Below are positions 44,840 through 54,223 of a stretch of DNA of 64,000 nt, one piece after another. A program made the position numbers and the translations under genes. Source of the DNA: Winogradskyella ursingii (GTDB lineage: Bacteria; Bacteroidota; Bacteroidia; Flavobacteriales; Flavobacteriaceae); the NCBI RefSeq assembly GCF_013403975.1, contig NZ_JABFDH010000001.1, positions 310,001-374,000 on the forward strand, written 5' to 3'. The notes beneath the pieces were generated by a model. It made no database searches and was not told the DNA's origin. It saw only the letters and a list, made by a program, of their open reading frames with translations. The first letter of the stretch is position 1, and each line of letters begins with the position of its first letter.

Positions 44840-45742
44840 TTAACCGTCCGTTTCTTCCATTCGCCTTAAAAGTGTTGATTTAAGTCTATCAATAAATTTT
44901 GTTTGGTCGATTTTGCGTTCCCTTATTTCCAGAAAAGTTCTGTATACATTACCAAGCTTAAGCTCAAAAATGTCCTCACAGGCAGAAGCCATTTCTTTAA
45001 TTCCTGCTGTACCACTTTTTATTGCTCCAGATGCCTGCAAGGCATAAATCAATTCGATAAGGTCTGTTTTTGAAGCGGTCCAGCCAAGGCGCTCACCGTT
45101 GGCAAGAGTATTTAACTTACTTTGAATACCGTAAGATAGGTCCCTCAAATAGCTTAATTCCTGAACGTAATGATTTATTAATAGATCATATGCCATAATT
45201 TTAGCAATCGCATTATTGTGGCTTGTGGAAAATTCAGCATCCGTGTAAAAATGAGAGGTGTTTGAGACCAAACTGATTTTGTCTTTCCCTCTTAGAAAGT
45301 AAAATTCATCTAAAACAGTCGATTCTTCTCTGTAATATTTAACAAAGTCAATATTTCGTCGGATACTATCTTGAAGTTTCTGAATTTCTTCGTCAATAAA
45401 TATTTGTTGTGTTTGGATAGTTCCCGCAGGTCTGTTAATCAAAAAATTATACAATTTTGCATAGAATTTTAACCTACTGTAAACATAAGGTTTGTGTTTT
45501 TTGAAAAATTTTATTTCATCATCCTCATCTATAAAATCATTCTCTCTAATGTACAAGCGTAGTTTTTGCAAATATCTTCTTGAGACTGTTATTCCTCTTT
45601 CAATAACATTAAAATCTTTTAAGTCGGATTCCTCTATGTCTATTATCTCATTTTTGTAATCGTCTATTATTTTGATTATTTGATTTTCCAAATTTAATAT
45701 GGGTTTAATTGTTAATAAAATAAAACCCACATTATAAATCAC
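44840..45742 (-). CDS. rteC: RteC-family regulator
   Basis: 300 residues. The overall pattern fits RteC: an all-helical protein with EIDFV/RNIDFVKYYR-like and DEFYFLRGKDKISLV segments and a late region for DNA binding (GWTASKTDLIELIYALQASG). In Bacteroides elements RteC activates excision. The true start could be an in-frame codon a few residues downstream. Its presence marks this as a conjugative-transposon-type regulatory region. Confidence 0.85.
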   Translation of the reverse strand: MIYNVGFILLTIKPILNLENQIIKIIDDYKNEIIDIEESDLKDFNVIERGITVSRRYLQKLRLYIRENDFIDEDDEIKFFKKHKPYVYSRLKFYAKLYNFLINRPAGTIQTQQIFIDEEIQKLQDSIRRNIDFVKYYREESTVLDEFYFLRGKDKISLVSNTSHFYTDAEFSTSHNNAIAKIMAYDLLINHYVQELSYLRDLSYGIQSKLNTLANGERLGWTASKTDLIELIYALQASGAIKSGTAGIKEMASACEDIFELKLGNVYRTFLEIRERKIDQTKFIDRLKSTLLRRMEETDG

Positions 45743-45801
45743 GGCAATTTTGGGGCTTAAAAATTTAGTTTGTTTTGTCGATAATCAACAAGGTTTAAGA
45801 A

Positions 45802-45969
45802 TCAGTGCTTATGAATGTTCCCTTTAAAAACGAAATAGTACAATAGAAATGCAGCTATTACTACGAGGGTTATTGCAAGAATCCCTATCAACTTATCCTT
45901 TTTTGTGATATTGGTATTCGATGTTTTTCGCTTTTTTTTGTTTCTTTTAAAATTACTTTTTTGATACAT
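45802..45969 (-). CDS. Small single-pass membrane protein (55 aa)
   Basis: MYQKSNFKRNKKKRKTSNTN followed by a basic stretch and one membrane helix (LIGILAITLVVIAAFLLYYF), ending KGNIHKH. Positive residues before the helix suggest an N-in topology. It lies between rteC and the metal island. No family is recognised. Confidence 0.5.
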   Translation of the reverse strand: MYQKSNFKRNKKKRKTSNTNITKKDKLIGILAITLVVIAAFLLYYFVFKGNIHKH

Positions 45970-45978
45970 TACTTTTGA

Positions 45979-46070
45979 TTATTTTCCATTTATTTTCTGC
46001 AACCGAATCACATTGAATATGGCCAATAAAACAAGGCCTAAATCTGCAAAACAGCTTTTTATATTGTTGC
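45979..46070 (-). pseudogene. C-terminal remnant of a metal P-type ATPase
   Basis: About 30 codons read FADLGLVLLAIFNVIRLQKI and a stop at 45979. They match the last residues of the intact ATPase encoded at 47010 (FADVGVAFLAILNAVRLQKM). Upstream of this the similarity ends. It is therefore a scar of a lost or rearranged copy. The rest of 45743-46160 is AT-rich. Confidence 0.7.
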
Positions 46071-46160
46071 ATTTATAGGTGTCTTCTGTTCAGTTAGCCA
46101 GAATGTTTATACAATTTAAAAACCCTACCAAGTTTTCAAAACCTGCCGGTTTAAGAGAAA

Positions 46161-46967
46161 TTATTTCTGGTCGTTTAGGTCCCAGTCATAATTCTTATAT
46201 TCCAGCTTGGCATTGGCATTAATTTTTGTGTCTGCATATTTATTGATAAAACCAATGACATCTTTTTTACCATTAACGGTATAGTCTTTTTCATACCATT
46301 TGAATATCATTGACACCTTTGGATTAGTTGCTGAAATTTCATTAAATTTTTCATTATTAATGAAATCTTTTGTGACACGGTCTAATTGTTCATTTATCTT
46401 ACCTGCTGTGTAAGCCTCGTTTAATAATGGGGGACACGACATAGATGCGCAGGCAATGGCAAAATGGATGCGAGGCTCGTTCATTTTACGTAACACACCG
46501 TTCTCAATAGTCGCCAGGGTTATTTCCCGACCGTCAATCGGTACATAAGGTTTTGTCCACGGCCCATCAATATCCTTGATGCTTTTTACTGGATAATTTT
46601 CTACAATGAGCTTTACAGTGTAAGCATTATAAGAGTTGATATAGTAGGCGAGCAATTCTGGTACAGACCAATCGTCGTTTGGATCTTGTGTGGAAAGAAT
46701 TTTCAGGTAATCTTCTAAAGTCTTAAAATCTTTCTTGAAACCTTCGTAATCTACAAGGCCTTCCTTGTTAACGTACTTTCTCAACAAATTATCCCAAATC
46801 GTATGATCAACATTTACTGAAGAGTTTGTGGTTGTAGAGACTAATTTGCCTTCAACTTTCTTTGTTGGTTGCCCTTGACTGGTAATTCCTGCCGCACCTA
46901 AAAGTGAGCAGCTCTGAATACTTCCCGCAACTAACAGCAGGACAATAGTTTTAATTATAACCTTCAT
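46161..46967 (-). CDS. DUF547 lipoprotein
   Basis: 268 residues with a lipoprotein signal (VLLLVAGSIQSC, Cys at ~20). DUF547 blocks are visible: DHTIWDNLLRKYVNKEGLVD, AYYINSYNAYTVKLI and FAIACASMSCPPL with the conserved Cys pair. Likely located in the envelope, function unknown. It lies next to the P-type ATPase in the same direction. Confidence 0.83.
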   Translation of the reverse strand: MKVIIKTIVLLLVAGSIQSCSLLGAAGITSQGQPTKKVEGKLVSTTTNSSVNVDHTIWDNLLRKYVNKEGLVDYEGFKKDFKTLEDYLKILSTQDPNDDWSVPELLAYYINSYNAYTVKLIVENYPVKSIKDIDGPWTKPYVPIDGREITLATIENGVLRKMNEPRIHFAIACASMSCPPLLNEAYTAGKINEQLDRVTKDFINNEKFNEISATNPKVSMIFKWYEKDYTVNGKKDVIGFINKYADTKINANAKLEYKNYDWDLNDQK

Positions 46968-47009
46968 TTTTCTATTATTATTCTGATTTCAAATTCGTAT
47001 TAAGTTCTT

Positions 47010-48941
47010 TTAGTTCCACTTCATTTTCTGCAATCGTACCGCATTGAGAATAGCAAGGAAAGCAACACCTACATCAGCAAAAACCGCTTCCCACATTGTC
47101 GCTAATCCACCTGCCCCAAGAATGAGGACAATAACCTTTACACCAAAGGCAAGTCCAATATTTTGCCAGACAATTCGTCGCGTTGAACGACCAATTTTAA
47201 TCGCTCGTGCAATCTTGCTCGGTTGGTCGGTCTGTATAATAACATCAGCTGTTTCAATGGCGACATCGCTTCCTAAGCCGCCCATCGCAACACCTACACC
47301 ACTTGCTGCTAAAACGGGTGCATCGTTAATTCCATCACCGATAAATGCGACTTTCGTATTAGGTTGTTTTTTGAGCTCTTCAACCTCATTAAGTTTATCT
47401 TCAGGTAACAGTCCGCCTTTTGCCCAATCGATGTTCAATTCTTTTGAAACTTGTTGAGTAATAGAATCCTTATCGCCCGATAGCATTATAATCTTTGAAA
47501 TCCCTGCATCTCTAATTTGTTTAATGGCTTGGTGCGCATCATCCTTGAGTTCATCTGCAATGGTTACGTAGCCTGCAAATTTTCCATCAATGGCAACCAT
47601 AACAATTGATTCTACGATACCATCTGTTTCCGAAGGGACTTCTATGCTGTTTGAGGTCATCAAAGCCTTATTACCTACCAACACCGTTTTTCCGTTGACT
47701 GTTCCTTTTAAACCTTTTCCTGCAACTTCTGAAACATCGGTTGCCTCATAATCCGACCCGTCCGCTTTGTATTCCAGAATTGCCTTGGCGATAGGATGTG
47801 TGGATTGTTCTTCCATCGCCATCAGGTACTTCATAAACTCGGCTTCCTCAAATGTGATGGAATTGATTTCCTTGATTTTGAAAACCCCTTTGGTAACGGT
47901 TCCTGTTTTGTCCATTACGACTGTGTTCACTTGAGTCATTGCATCGAGAAAGGATGCACCCTTGAATAGAATACCGTTTCGCGATGCCGCACCCAATCCG
48001 CCAAAATAGCCAAGGGGAATAGAAATGACCAACGCGCAAGGACACGAAATCACGAGGAATATCAATGCTCTATACAGCCAATCCCTAAACACATAATTAT
48101 CTACAAAAAAGTAAGGTAGAAATGTAAGTCCGATGGCAAGGAATACAACGATAGGCGTATAAATTCTTGCAAACTTTCTAATGAACAATTCGGTCTTTGA
48201 TTTTCTGGCAGTTGCATTTTGCACCATATCCAGAATTCGTGCAATGGAACTGTCCTTAAATTCCTTAGTAGTCTCGATTTCGATTACGCCATCAAGGTTG
48301 ATACTTCCGGCAAAAACGGTATCACCTTTAGCAATAGTATGAGGTTTGCTTTCGCCTGTCAAGGCGGCAGTATTAAAAGACCCTTTTTTTGAAAGAAGAA
48401 TACCATCAAGCGGAACTTTTTCGCCTACACGTACCTGTATCTTTTCCCCAATCTCAACAGTCTCAGGATTTACTGAAACAAAATCGCTATTACGATAAAC
48501 CAAAGCTTCATTTGGTCTTATATCGAGTAAGGCTTTTATATTTCCTTTTGCACGGTTGACCGCTGCATTTTGGAACAGTTCGCCCACAGCATAGAACAAC
48601 ATTACGGCCACACCTTCGGGATATTCGCCGATGGCAAAAGCACCTAAAGTGGCTATGGACATCAGGAAGAACTCTGTAAAGAAATCCCCTTTTTTGATGC
48701 TTTCCCAACCTTCACTTATCACCGGAAAACCGACTGGAAGATAAGCCACGACATACCATACAATGCGAATCCAGCCCGAAAAATGTGGGAAGCTTTCAAA
48801 ATAATCAAAAGTAATCCCTGCAATCAGCATTACAAAGCTGAAAATGGAAGGTATATATTCCCTAATGCTGAGACGTGATGAAACTTTGTTTTTATTTGAG
48901 GTTGTCTTCAGGTCTTTTAGATTTAAGTTTTTCTTTTTCAT
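47010..48941 (-). CDS. Zn/Cd/Pb-type P1B ATPase (ZntA/CadA group)
   Basis: 643 residues. The metal-site CPC appears in VISCPCALVISIP, phosphorylation motif DKTGTVTKG, TGES in LTGESKPH, HP in THPIAKAI, and GDGINDAPV. The last helices carry K in GLAFGVKVIVLI and D in FADVGVAFLAI, the K...D pair of P1B-2 pumps. It has no N-terminal HMA domain, only a short basic stretch. It exports divalent metal across the inner membrane. It starts one base before the SpoIIAA-like gene ends. Confidence 0.93.
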   Translation of the reverse strand: MKKKNLNLKDLKTTSNKNKVSSRLSIREYIPSIFSFVMLIAGITFDYFESFPHFSGWIRIVWYVVAYLPVGFPVISEGWESIKKGDFFTEFFLMSIATLGAFAIGEYPEGVAVMLFYAVGELFQNAAVNRAKGNIKALLDIRPNEALVYRNSDFVSVNPETVEIGEKIQVRVGEKVPLDGILLSKKGSFNTAALTGESKPHTIAKGDTVFAGSINLDGVIEIETTKEFKDSSIARILDMVQNATARKSKTELFIRKFARIYTPIVVFLAIGLTFLPYFFVDNYVFRDWLYRALIFLVISCPCALVISIPLGYFGGLGAASRNGILFKGASFLDAMTQVNTVVMDKTGTVTKGVFKIKEINSITFEEAEFMKYLMAMEEQSTHPIAKAILEYKADGSDYEATDVSEVAGKGLKGTVNGKTVLVGNKALMTSNSIEVPSETDGIVESIVMVAIDGKFAGYVTIADELKDDAHQAIKQIRDAGISKIIMLSGDKDSITQQVSKELNIDWAKGGLLPEDKLNEVEELKKQPNTKVAFIGDGINDAPVLAASGVGVAMGGLGSDVAIETADVIIQTDQPSKIARAIKIGRSTRRIVWQNIGLAFGVKVIVLILGAGGLATMWEAVFADVGVAFLAILNAVRLQKMKWN

Positions 48942-48942
48942 A

Positions 48943-49299
48943 TTATGCTTTAATCCAATCTTTAGCTATCTGCTTATCAGATAAATCAAAATATCTGATT
49001 TCTGCGTTGGTAAAAGGCTTCATAAATTGGGTTATCCAGTCCTGCCATTTTTTTTCGCCCACCATAGCAATCTTTTCATAGTCGTTTGCGTGTGCCGCAT
49101 CCATCTTTAAATCTTCCCAAAACCCCTTGACATCCCAGCCATCAAAGTCTTTCATCTCAAAATACCAGCGTACCTTCATCCCTCGGTCCAATATGGCGTG
49201 AATAAGCGGATGAATCTTTTCAATATCCTTTGCGGTCAGTTTACCACTTGCTTCAGTGGCAATTAAATTTTTCTTTGTAAGTTCCAATATTTGTAACAT
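48943..49299 (-). CDS. SpoIIAA-like (DUF3478) protein, paralogue 1
   Basis: 118 residues, soluble. Opens MLQILELTKKNLIATEASGK, then KDIEKIHPLIHAILDRG, and WEDLKMDAAHANDYEKIAM. A lipid-binding or STAS-like fold with no known reaction. Two further members lie at 58746 and 60085, all next to metal genes. It is one base upstream of the ATPase and clearly co-transcribed. Confidence 0.85.
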   Translation of the reverse strand: MLQILELTKKNLIATEASGKLTAKDIEKIHPLIHAILDRGMKVRWYFEMKDFDGWDVKGFWEDLKMDAAHANDYEKIAMVGEKKWQDWITQFMKPFTNAEIRYFDLSDKQIAKDWIKA

Positions 49300-49320
49300 A
49301 ATTTTTTAGTTTTAAATTTT

Positions 49321-49497
49321 TTATCCTTCTATATCGTAGAACCATTCTTCGGCTCTTGTAATAGCTTCTTGTAAGGCATCTTTTGCTGGCAGGTCCTTTT
49401 TTTTGACAAGCTCTTTCGCAATTTCCAATGCCTTTTCACGTACTTTAGGGTTTAAGCCATCGAGGTCGGTTTTAAAATCTTCGAACATCCAATCCAT
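49321..49497 (-). CDS. Small conserved-looking protein (58 aa)
   Basis: Starts MDWMFEDFKTDLDGLNPKVR and ends WFYDIEG. Helical and charged, no membrane segment. It sits between the amino-acid transporter and the SpoIIAA-like gene in the same direction. Family not recognised, but composition and spacing favour a real gene. Confidence 0.6.
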   Translation of the reverse strand: MDWMFEDFKTDLDGLNPKVREKALEIAKELVKKKDLPAKDALQEAITRAEEWFYDIEG

Positions 49498-49508
49498 AGT
49501 TTCCTCTT

Positions 49509-50825
49509 TTAATGGTTAAACAACTCTTTTTCTTTTTCAGGGTCTATCTCATCCTTTGACTTTTTGTCCAAAAAATAGTCCAAGACAATGCCCACTATAA
49601 TCGCACCGACAAACGCAATATAAACTTCCCAGTCAAATTGGATTACCAGAGACAGGCTGATGAGTATTGCCAAAATAGGTAGTATAGGTACTTTCCCGAT
49701 TGATAGGGGAACTCTAAAGGGCCTTTCTTTGTCAGGTGCTTTAAAACGCAGCACAATCAGGGCGATATTCACGGCAACAAAAACAAGTAACGCGCCCAAT
49801 GATGACATTCCCGCAACGATTTTAATATCACCCAATAACAGAAATGCAGCGACAGCAGCCATAACAACGAGGGTTGTTACCCAAGGTACTTTTTGTACAT
49901 TAGTCTTGGTCATAACTTTTGGAAGTTCGCCCACACTTGCCATACCGAAAAGTAACCTGCTAATGGAAATAATGCCACTAAAAGCCGCATTGGCCGTAGC
50001 AAAAAGTGCCGCAACTGCCAAGGCTATTGGTAACCAGGAATTTAAATTTGAAGCGGCCAGCGACAATGGGGAATCTACCTTTGCTATTTCTGCGGGGTCA
50101 CTTATATTGAGTACCGTAAAAGATATTAGTAGGTAAATAATAGTTGTAAAGACCATTGTCAATAAAAATGCCCTGGGAATTGTCTTGCCCGGATTTTTTA
50201 CCTCAGAACCCAATGCCGCCATATGCTCGAAGCCTGTATAAACAAAAAATAAGGTAGCAGTAGCTGCCAAGGTGCCGGAAAAGGATTCCACTTGAAAAAA
50301 TTCGGCTTTTGGCGGACCTGTTTCTGAAAGTCCAACCGCAATAAGAATAAACAGTCCCAATAGCTGAATACTCACCATAATGATATTGGCAGTAGAAGAT
50401 TTTTTGATGCCCGTAATGCTTATTAACGAGAGTGCCAATAGTACACCATAGCTTATTAAAAGGGAAGGAACATTAAAAAAGGTATTGAAATATCCTGAAA
50501 AGGCAAGTAGCACGGCGGCGATGGTGGCCGAACTGTGAAATGCAATCGTCCAACCTGTTAGAAACGATGGAATGTCGATTTTTGGAAACGCTTTCCGTAC
50601 AAAAATAAATTCCGCGCCAGCATTAGGATAGGTAGAGGACAACTCTGCATAGGACATTGCCGATACACTGGCCGCGATGGCAGCAAAAATAAAACTCAAC
50701 CAAAGGTCTGTTCCCGCCTGTCCGGCAGCTGCGCCAATTACTGTATAGATTCCTGCACCAACAATCGTTCCTACACCATAAAAAGTGAGTCGAAGGGTAC
50801 CCAAGGATTTTTTTAATTCTGCCAT
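49509..50825 (-). CDS. APC-family amino-acid permease
   Basis: 438 residues, 12 membrane helices. The family start GVGTIVGAGIYTVIGAAAG carries the GxG substrate loop, and FVYTGFEHMAALGSEV is the later hallmark. It imports or exchanges an amino acid at the inner membrane; the substrate is unknown. It starts 1 base before the peptidase gene. Confidence 0.87.
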   Translation of the reverse strand: MAELKKSLGTLRLTFYGVGTIVGAGIYTVIGAAAGQAGTDLWLSFIFAAIAASVSAMSYAELSSTYPNAGAEFIFVRKAFPKIDIPSFLTGWTIAFHSSATIAAVLLAFSGYFNTFFNVPSLLISYGVLLALSLISITGIKKSSTANIIMVSIQLLGLFILIAVGLSETGPPKAEFFQVESFSGTLAATATLFFVYTGFEHMAALGSEVKNPGKTIPRAFLLTMVFTTIIYLLISFTVLNISDPAEIAKVDSPLSLAASNLNSWLPIALAVAALFATANAAFSGIISISRLLFGMASVGELPKVMTKTNVQKVPWVTTLVVMAAVAAFLLLGDIKIVAGMSSLGALLVFVAVNIALIVLRFKAPDKERPFRVPLSIGKVPILPILAILISLSLVIQFDWEVYIAFVGAIIVGIVLDYFLDKKSKDEIDPEKEKELFNH

Positions 50826-50826
50826 A

Positions 50827-51999
50827 TCAATGTTGTATAATTATTTTTGGACTATAGTTTGAGGATTTAGTCTGTATATGAAAAAAATATAACCCGTCTG
50901 TAAATGAACTTGTATCAACTTGAGATGTATCCCTTAAATTGATATTACCCACTTGAATGCCCAGCGTATTGTATACGATGACGCTCTCAATTGTTTCCAT
51001 TGCGTCGATATAGATTTTATTCGAAGCTGGATTGGGGTAAACATTTATCATATTTTGTTCAGTAATATTGTTAAGCCCTAATGTTGATGACAACGCACAT
51101 TCCCCTAAAGTGGCAAAGGCGAGCTTCGCACATTTTTCATAAAATGGCACGTTAAATTGCCCAAGGGTATCAGACGGTGTGTGCCAAAAAGGATTAAAGT
51201 CGCCATCATATTCTTCGTTAATTCCAATAGCACTAAATCCATTATTCCAAAATGACGCGTGGTCCGTGGCCGAAATTCCTGGATTTACTAAATGTATACT
51301 TAAGCCAATAGTATAATCAATATTTGCTGCCATAGCCTTATCCGAGAGTACAAGAGAGGAAGCAACTGGTCTCACGTGAATGTCAGCAACATTATCGTTA
51401 TTACCGTCCCAGCCAAGCATATCCATATTGATATATCCCAGAATATTTTCGTTTGAAGACGCCGCAGAAGATGCATAAGCATCACTACCTATTAGTCCTT
51501 GTTCTTCTTCATCCCATAATGCAAAAATAATAGTATAAGGGAAATCGTATTCAGAAAAGACTCTCGCCGCTTCCATTACAGCCGCCGTACCACTTGCATT
51601 ATCATCGGCTCCCGGTACGCCCGAAACATTGTCATAATGGGCGCCAATAATAAATTTTTCATCGGGATAAAGCATTCCTTCTTTTATTCCAAAAAGATTT
51701 TTCCCAGTTGAACTAAACTGTAGGGAATCCAACTGAAGTCCGTAGGTCTGGAATTTTTCCTTGATGAATTGAAAAGCTTTTTCATTACCAGGGTGGTCCT
51801 TATGTCGTGAAATAATCATATCAGGGTTGCCCCCGATAATCACAGGTTCTTCTCCAGTGAGTTGGGCTACGAAAAATGTCATTGAATCTATTTTTACTTC
51901 ATTCAAGATATTTTGAACATTTTGATTTTGAGCAAATGAAATACCATATAATAGAAGCAATAGCGATAAAGCTGTACAATTTTTTACACTTGTTTTCAT
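50827..51999 (-). CDS. Secreted M28 aminopeptidase with T9SS tail
   Basis: 390 residues: signal peptide (ALSLLLLLYGISFA), M28 catalytic domain, C-terminal sorting domain. Metal ligands stand in IIGAHYDNV, GADDNASG, WDEEEQGL, NMDMLGWD and ATDHASFW. The tail (INVYPNPASNKIYID) is a type IX secretion sorting domain of Bacteroidota. It cleaves N-terminal residues outside the cell. The neighbouring permease may take up the products (inference). Confidence 0.9.
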   Translation of the reverse strand: MKTSVKNCTALSLLLLLYGISFAQNQNVQNILNEVKIDSMTFFVAQLTGEEPVIIGGNPDMIISRHKDHPGNEKAFQFIKEKFQTYGLQLDSLQFSSTGKNLFGIKEGMLYPDEKFIIGAHYDNVSGVPGADDNASGTAAVMEAARVFSEYDFPYTIIFALWDEEEQGLIGSDAYASSAASSNENILGYINMDMLGWDGNNDNVADIHVRPVASSLVLSDKAMAANIDYTIGLSIHLVNPGISATDHASFWNNGFSAIGINEEYDGDFNPFWHTPSDTLGQFNVPFYEKCAKLAFATLGECALSSTLGLNNITEQNMINVYPNPASNKIYIDAMETIESVIVYNTLGIQVGNINLRDTSQVDTSSFTDGLYFFHIQTKSSNYSPKIIIQH

Positions 52000-52105
52000 A
52001 TGTTTTAAGTTATATTTATTAGTAATAATTTGTTCACGTTTTTAATACTTTTACCCAATACTTCGAACTTCTTTTGATAATCTTTGAACAGTTCATTCTT
52101 CATAT

Positions 52106-53104
52106 TTAAAATAGCTTTAGAACAAAGAACACCATTGTCAATAGATAAACTATATACGCCGCATCGAACACTAATATCTGCCACTTGCTAAAACCGTGAA
52201 GCTCCTTGCTCTGATGGACAAATACTGAATACAAAAGCGGCATCAGCCCAACGAAGGCAAGGTTCACCCAGAACAACTGAAAATCTTCGATAGGGGTGGT
52301 TACCAGTGCCAATGGGAAAAAGGCTACCGTCATCGTAACCGCATTATCTGCGATAACACTGGTGGTGCCTGCCGTTACTTCGCCTCCTTTCACCACGCTC
52401 CAGGTCTTAAATATTTCGGGGGCGGTAGTCATTATTCCCGTAATGAACAGTCCGCCGACCATTTCAGAGATACTTAGGGCAGAAACAATATTTTCAGTTG
52501 CTTTTACGATGAAAAAAGCCCCTACAGCTATCGCCAAAGCTCCCGCGACCGATAACCAAATCTGCTTTTTATCCCATTCTACTTTTTTTCCCTTTTCCCT
52601 TCCTTTTATGATGGCGTGAGCCAGAAAAACAGCATATGCCGCAAGCATAATCCAGCCATCCACAGGTTGAAGTCCGCGCCAAGCTTTAGGTAAAGTCAAA
52701 AGGGCTACAAGGGCGATAATTCCCAAATAAGGTAGGGACAGGACGGAAACGGAACGTTTATTCAGGGAAAGCACCTTGTTGTCGAGGTGTTTTTGATGCT
52801 CCTTGTTGTTCTTGAATCGCTTTCGCGAAGCGAAATAGGCTATGGTTACCATCAACGGTATGGAAATAATATTAGAACCCAGTAGATTGCCCAGACCAAT
52901 ATCCGATACGCCCCTTGCTGCACTGGTAATATTTATGGCCACTTCTGGGCTGGCGGTCACAATGGCAAGGAATGCCGCCCCTGCCGAAGCGGTAAGCCCC
53001 CATTGTTTTCTGAGCATCTTTAAAGGTGTCAACAGTTTGTCCGCACCCCAATGTGCCGCCCAAGCTGCCAATCCTAATACTACTACCCAAAGCCAAATAT
53101 TCAT
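52106..53104 (-). CDS. CaCA-type sodium/calcium exchanger
   Basis: 332 residues, about 10 membrane helices in two halves. The alpha repeats are visible: FLAIVTASPEVAINI and GLGNLLGSNIISIPL in the first half, FITGIMTTAPEIFKTW and SVIADNAVTMTVA in the second. It exports calcium or another divalent ion against sodium or proton. The second repeat lacks the usual GSN and has SVIADN instead. Confidence 0.82.
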   Translation of the reverse strand: MNIWLWVVVLGLAAWAAHWGADKLLTPLKMLRKQWGLTASAGAAFLAIVTASPEVAINITSAARGVSDIGLGNLLGSNIISIPLMVTIAYFASRKRFKNNKEHQKHLDNKVLSLNKRSVSVLSLPYLGIIALVALLTLPKAWRGLQPVDGWIMLAAYAVFLAHAIIKGREKGKKVEWDKKQIWLSVAGALAIAVGAFFIVKATENIVSALSISEMVGGLFITGIMTTAPEIFKTWSVVKGGEVTAGTTSVIADNAVTMTVAFFPLALVTTPIEDFQLFWVNLAFVGLMPLLYSVFVHQSKELHGFSKWQILVFDAAYIVYLLTMVFFVLKLF

Positions 53105-53150
53105 TTTTATTATTGATTTATTTTTTTTCTATTTCAAGGTTTACTTAAAG

Positions 53151-53942
53151 CTACTTCGACAATTTTAAAATTCTTAATGCGCCACGCATTACAAACGTGA
53201 AAACGATGCCGCCAATCACCAAATCGGGCCATTTACTATTCAGAAAATAAACCAGTATCCCTGCTACTATAACACCACCATTGACAATGATATCATTGGA
53301 CGTAAAAATGGCACTTGCCTGCATATGGGCCTCTTTGCTCTTGGTTTTGTTGATAAGCCAGAGCGATATCAAATTACCTACCAATGCGAAAATCGAAACG
53401 ATAATCATCCATTGGAACAAAGGTGTTTCGGTATCGCTAAAAAACCTTCGCAAAACCTCTACAAACCCAAGTGTTGCCAATGCCATCTGAAAGTATCCGC
53501 TGAATTTTGCGACCTTCTTTTTTCTGGAAATGGCACCGCCTACCGCGAATAGGCTTAGCGCATATACAATGGAATCTGCCAGCATATCCAACGAATCCGC
53601 TATAAGTCCCATTGAGCCAGATATCCAACCAGTGGTCATTTCGATAACGAAAAAGCCAAAGTTGATGCCCAAGACCCACCAAAGGATTCTTTTTTGTTTG
53701 GATTGGTCTTCCAGTACGGGTGGTTCGGCTTCTGTGGTTCCCTCAAAGGAATCCCCAAGTTTTAAGCTCGCTATAGACGTTTGTATCGCCTTGATACCGT
53801 CCTCGTGGTATACCTCCAATTTCCTGTTGGGAATATCAAAATCCAAATGTTTTACTTTGGCATAAGACTCCAACTTCATCCGAATCATCTGCTCTTCCGA
53901 AGGGCAGTCCATTTTACTGATTTTAAAAGTGCTCTTGTTCAT
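53151..53942 (-). CDS. CDF-type cation transporter with an N-terminal HMA-like domain
   Basis: 263 residues. Residues 1-65 are an HMA-like domain (FKISKMDCPSEEQMIRMKLE) with a single Cys instead of CxxC. A charged linker and six helices follow; the CDF site is in MGLIADSLDMLADSI (D-x-x-x-D) and in AIFTSNDIIVNGG. The cytoplasmic C-terminal domain of classic CDF is missing. It exports Zn, Co, Fe or Cd in exchange for protons (substrate open). Confidence 0.85.
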   Translation of the reverse strand: MNKSTFKISKMDCPSEEQMIRMKLESYAKVKHLDFDIPNRKLEVYHEDGIKAIQTSIASLKLGDSFEGTTEAEPPVLEDQSKQKRILWWVLGINFGFFVIEMTTGWISGSMGLIADSLDMLADSIVYALSLFAVGGAISRKKKVAKFSGYFQMALATLGFVEVLRRFFSDTETPLFQWMIIVSIFALVGNLISLWLINKTKSKEAHMQASAIFTSNDIIVNGGVIVAGILVYFLNSKWPDLVIGGIVFTFVMRGALRILKLSK

Positions 53943-53968
53943 TTATATACTACTGAATTAATTGTCTT

Positions 53969-54187
53969 TTAGTGCTTCATTTGTTTATGCGACTCTATAT
54001 ACCTTTCCAAGAGTGATTTTAGGCTATCCAAATATTCCACGAACGAGCTGACGGAAATCTGGGGTGTTTCGCAATCAGGGATGGTAATAGGGTTTTCGTC
54101 GAGATATTGGTATAGTTCGGGATAGTCCTGTTCAATTCTCAATGTCAATTCGTTAATTTCCTTGGTCAATCGCTGAAGCTTCTTCAT
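53969..54187 (-). CDS. Small unknown protein (72 aa)
   Basis: Helical protein, LTKEINELTLRIEQDYPELY then SSFVEYLDSLKSLLERYIES. No Cys cluster beyond IPDCET. It stands between the dehydrogenase and CDF genes in the same direction, spaced 36 and 26 bases. Likely real; family not recognised. Confidence 0.6.
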   Translation of the reverse strand: MKKLQRLTKEINELTLRIEQDYPELYQYLDENPITIPDCETPQISVSSFVEYLDSLKSLLERYIESHKQMKH

Positions 54188-54223
54188 CTCTTTTATTTTT
54201 TATTGTGCCGGTTATTGTAAATC

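Noticed and set aside
52005..52103. 32-codon frame (MKNELFKDYQKKFEVLGK...) between the peptidase and the exchanger
   Set aside because: Too short and without context; could be real, but nothing supports it beyond an open frame.
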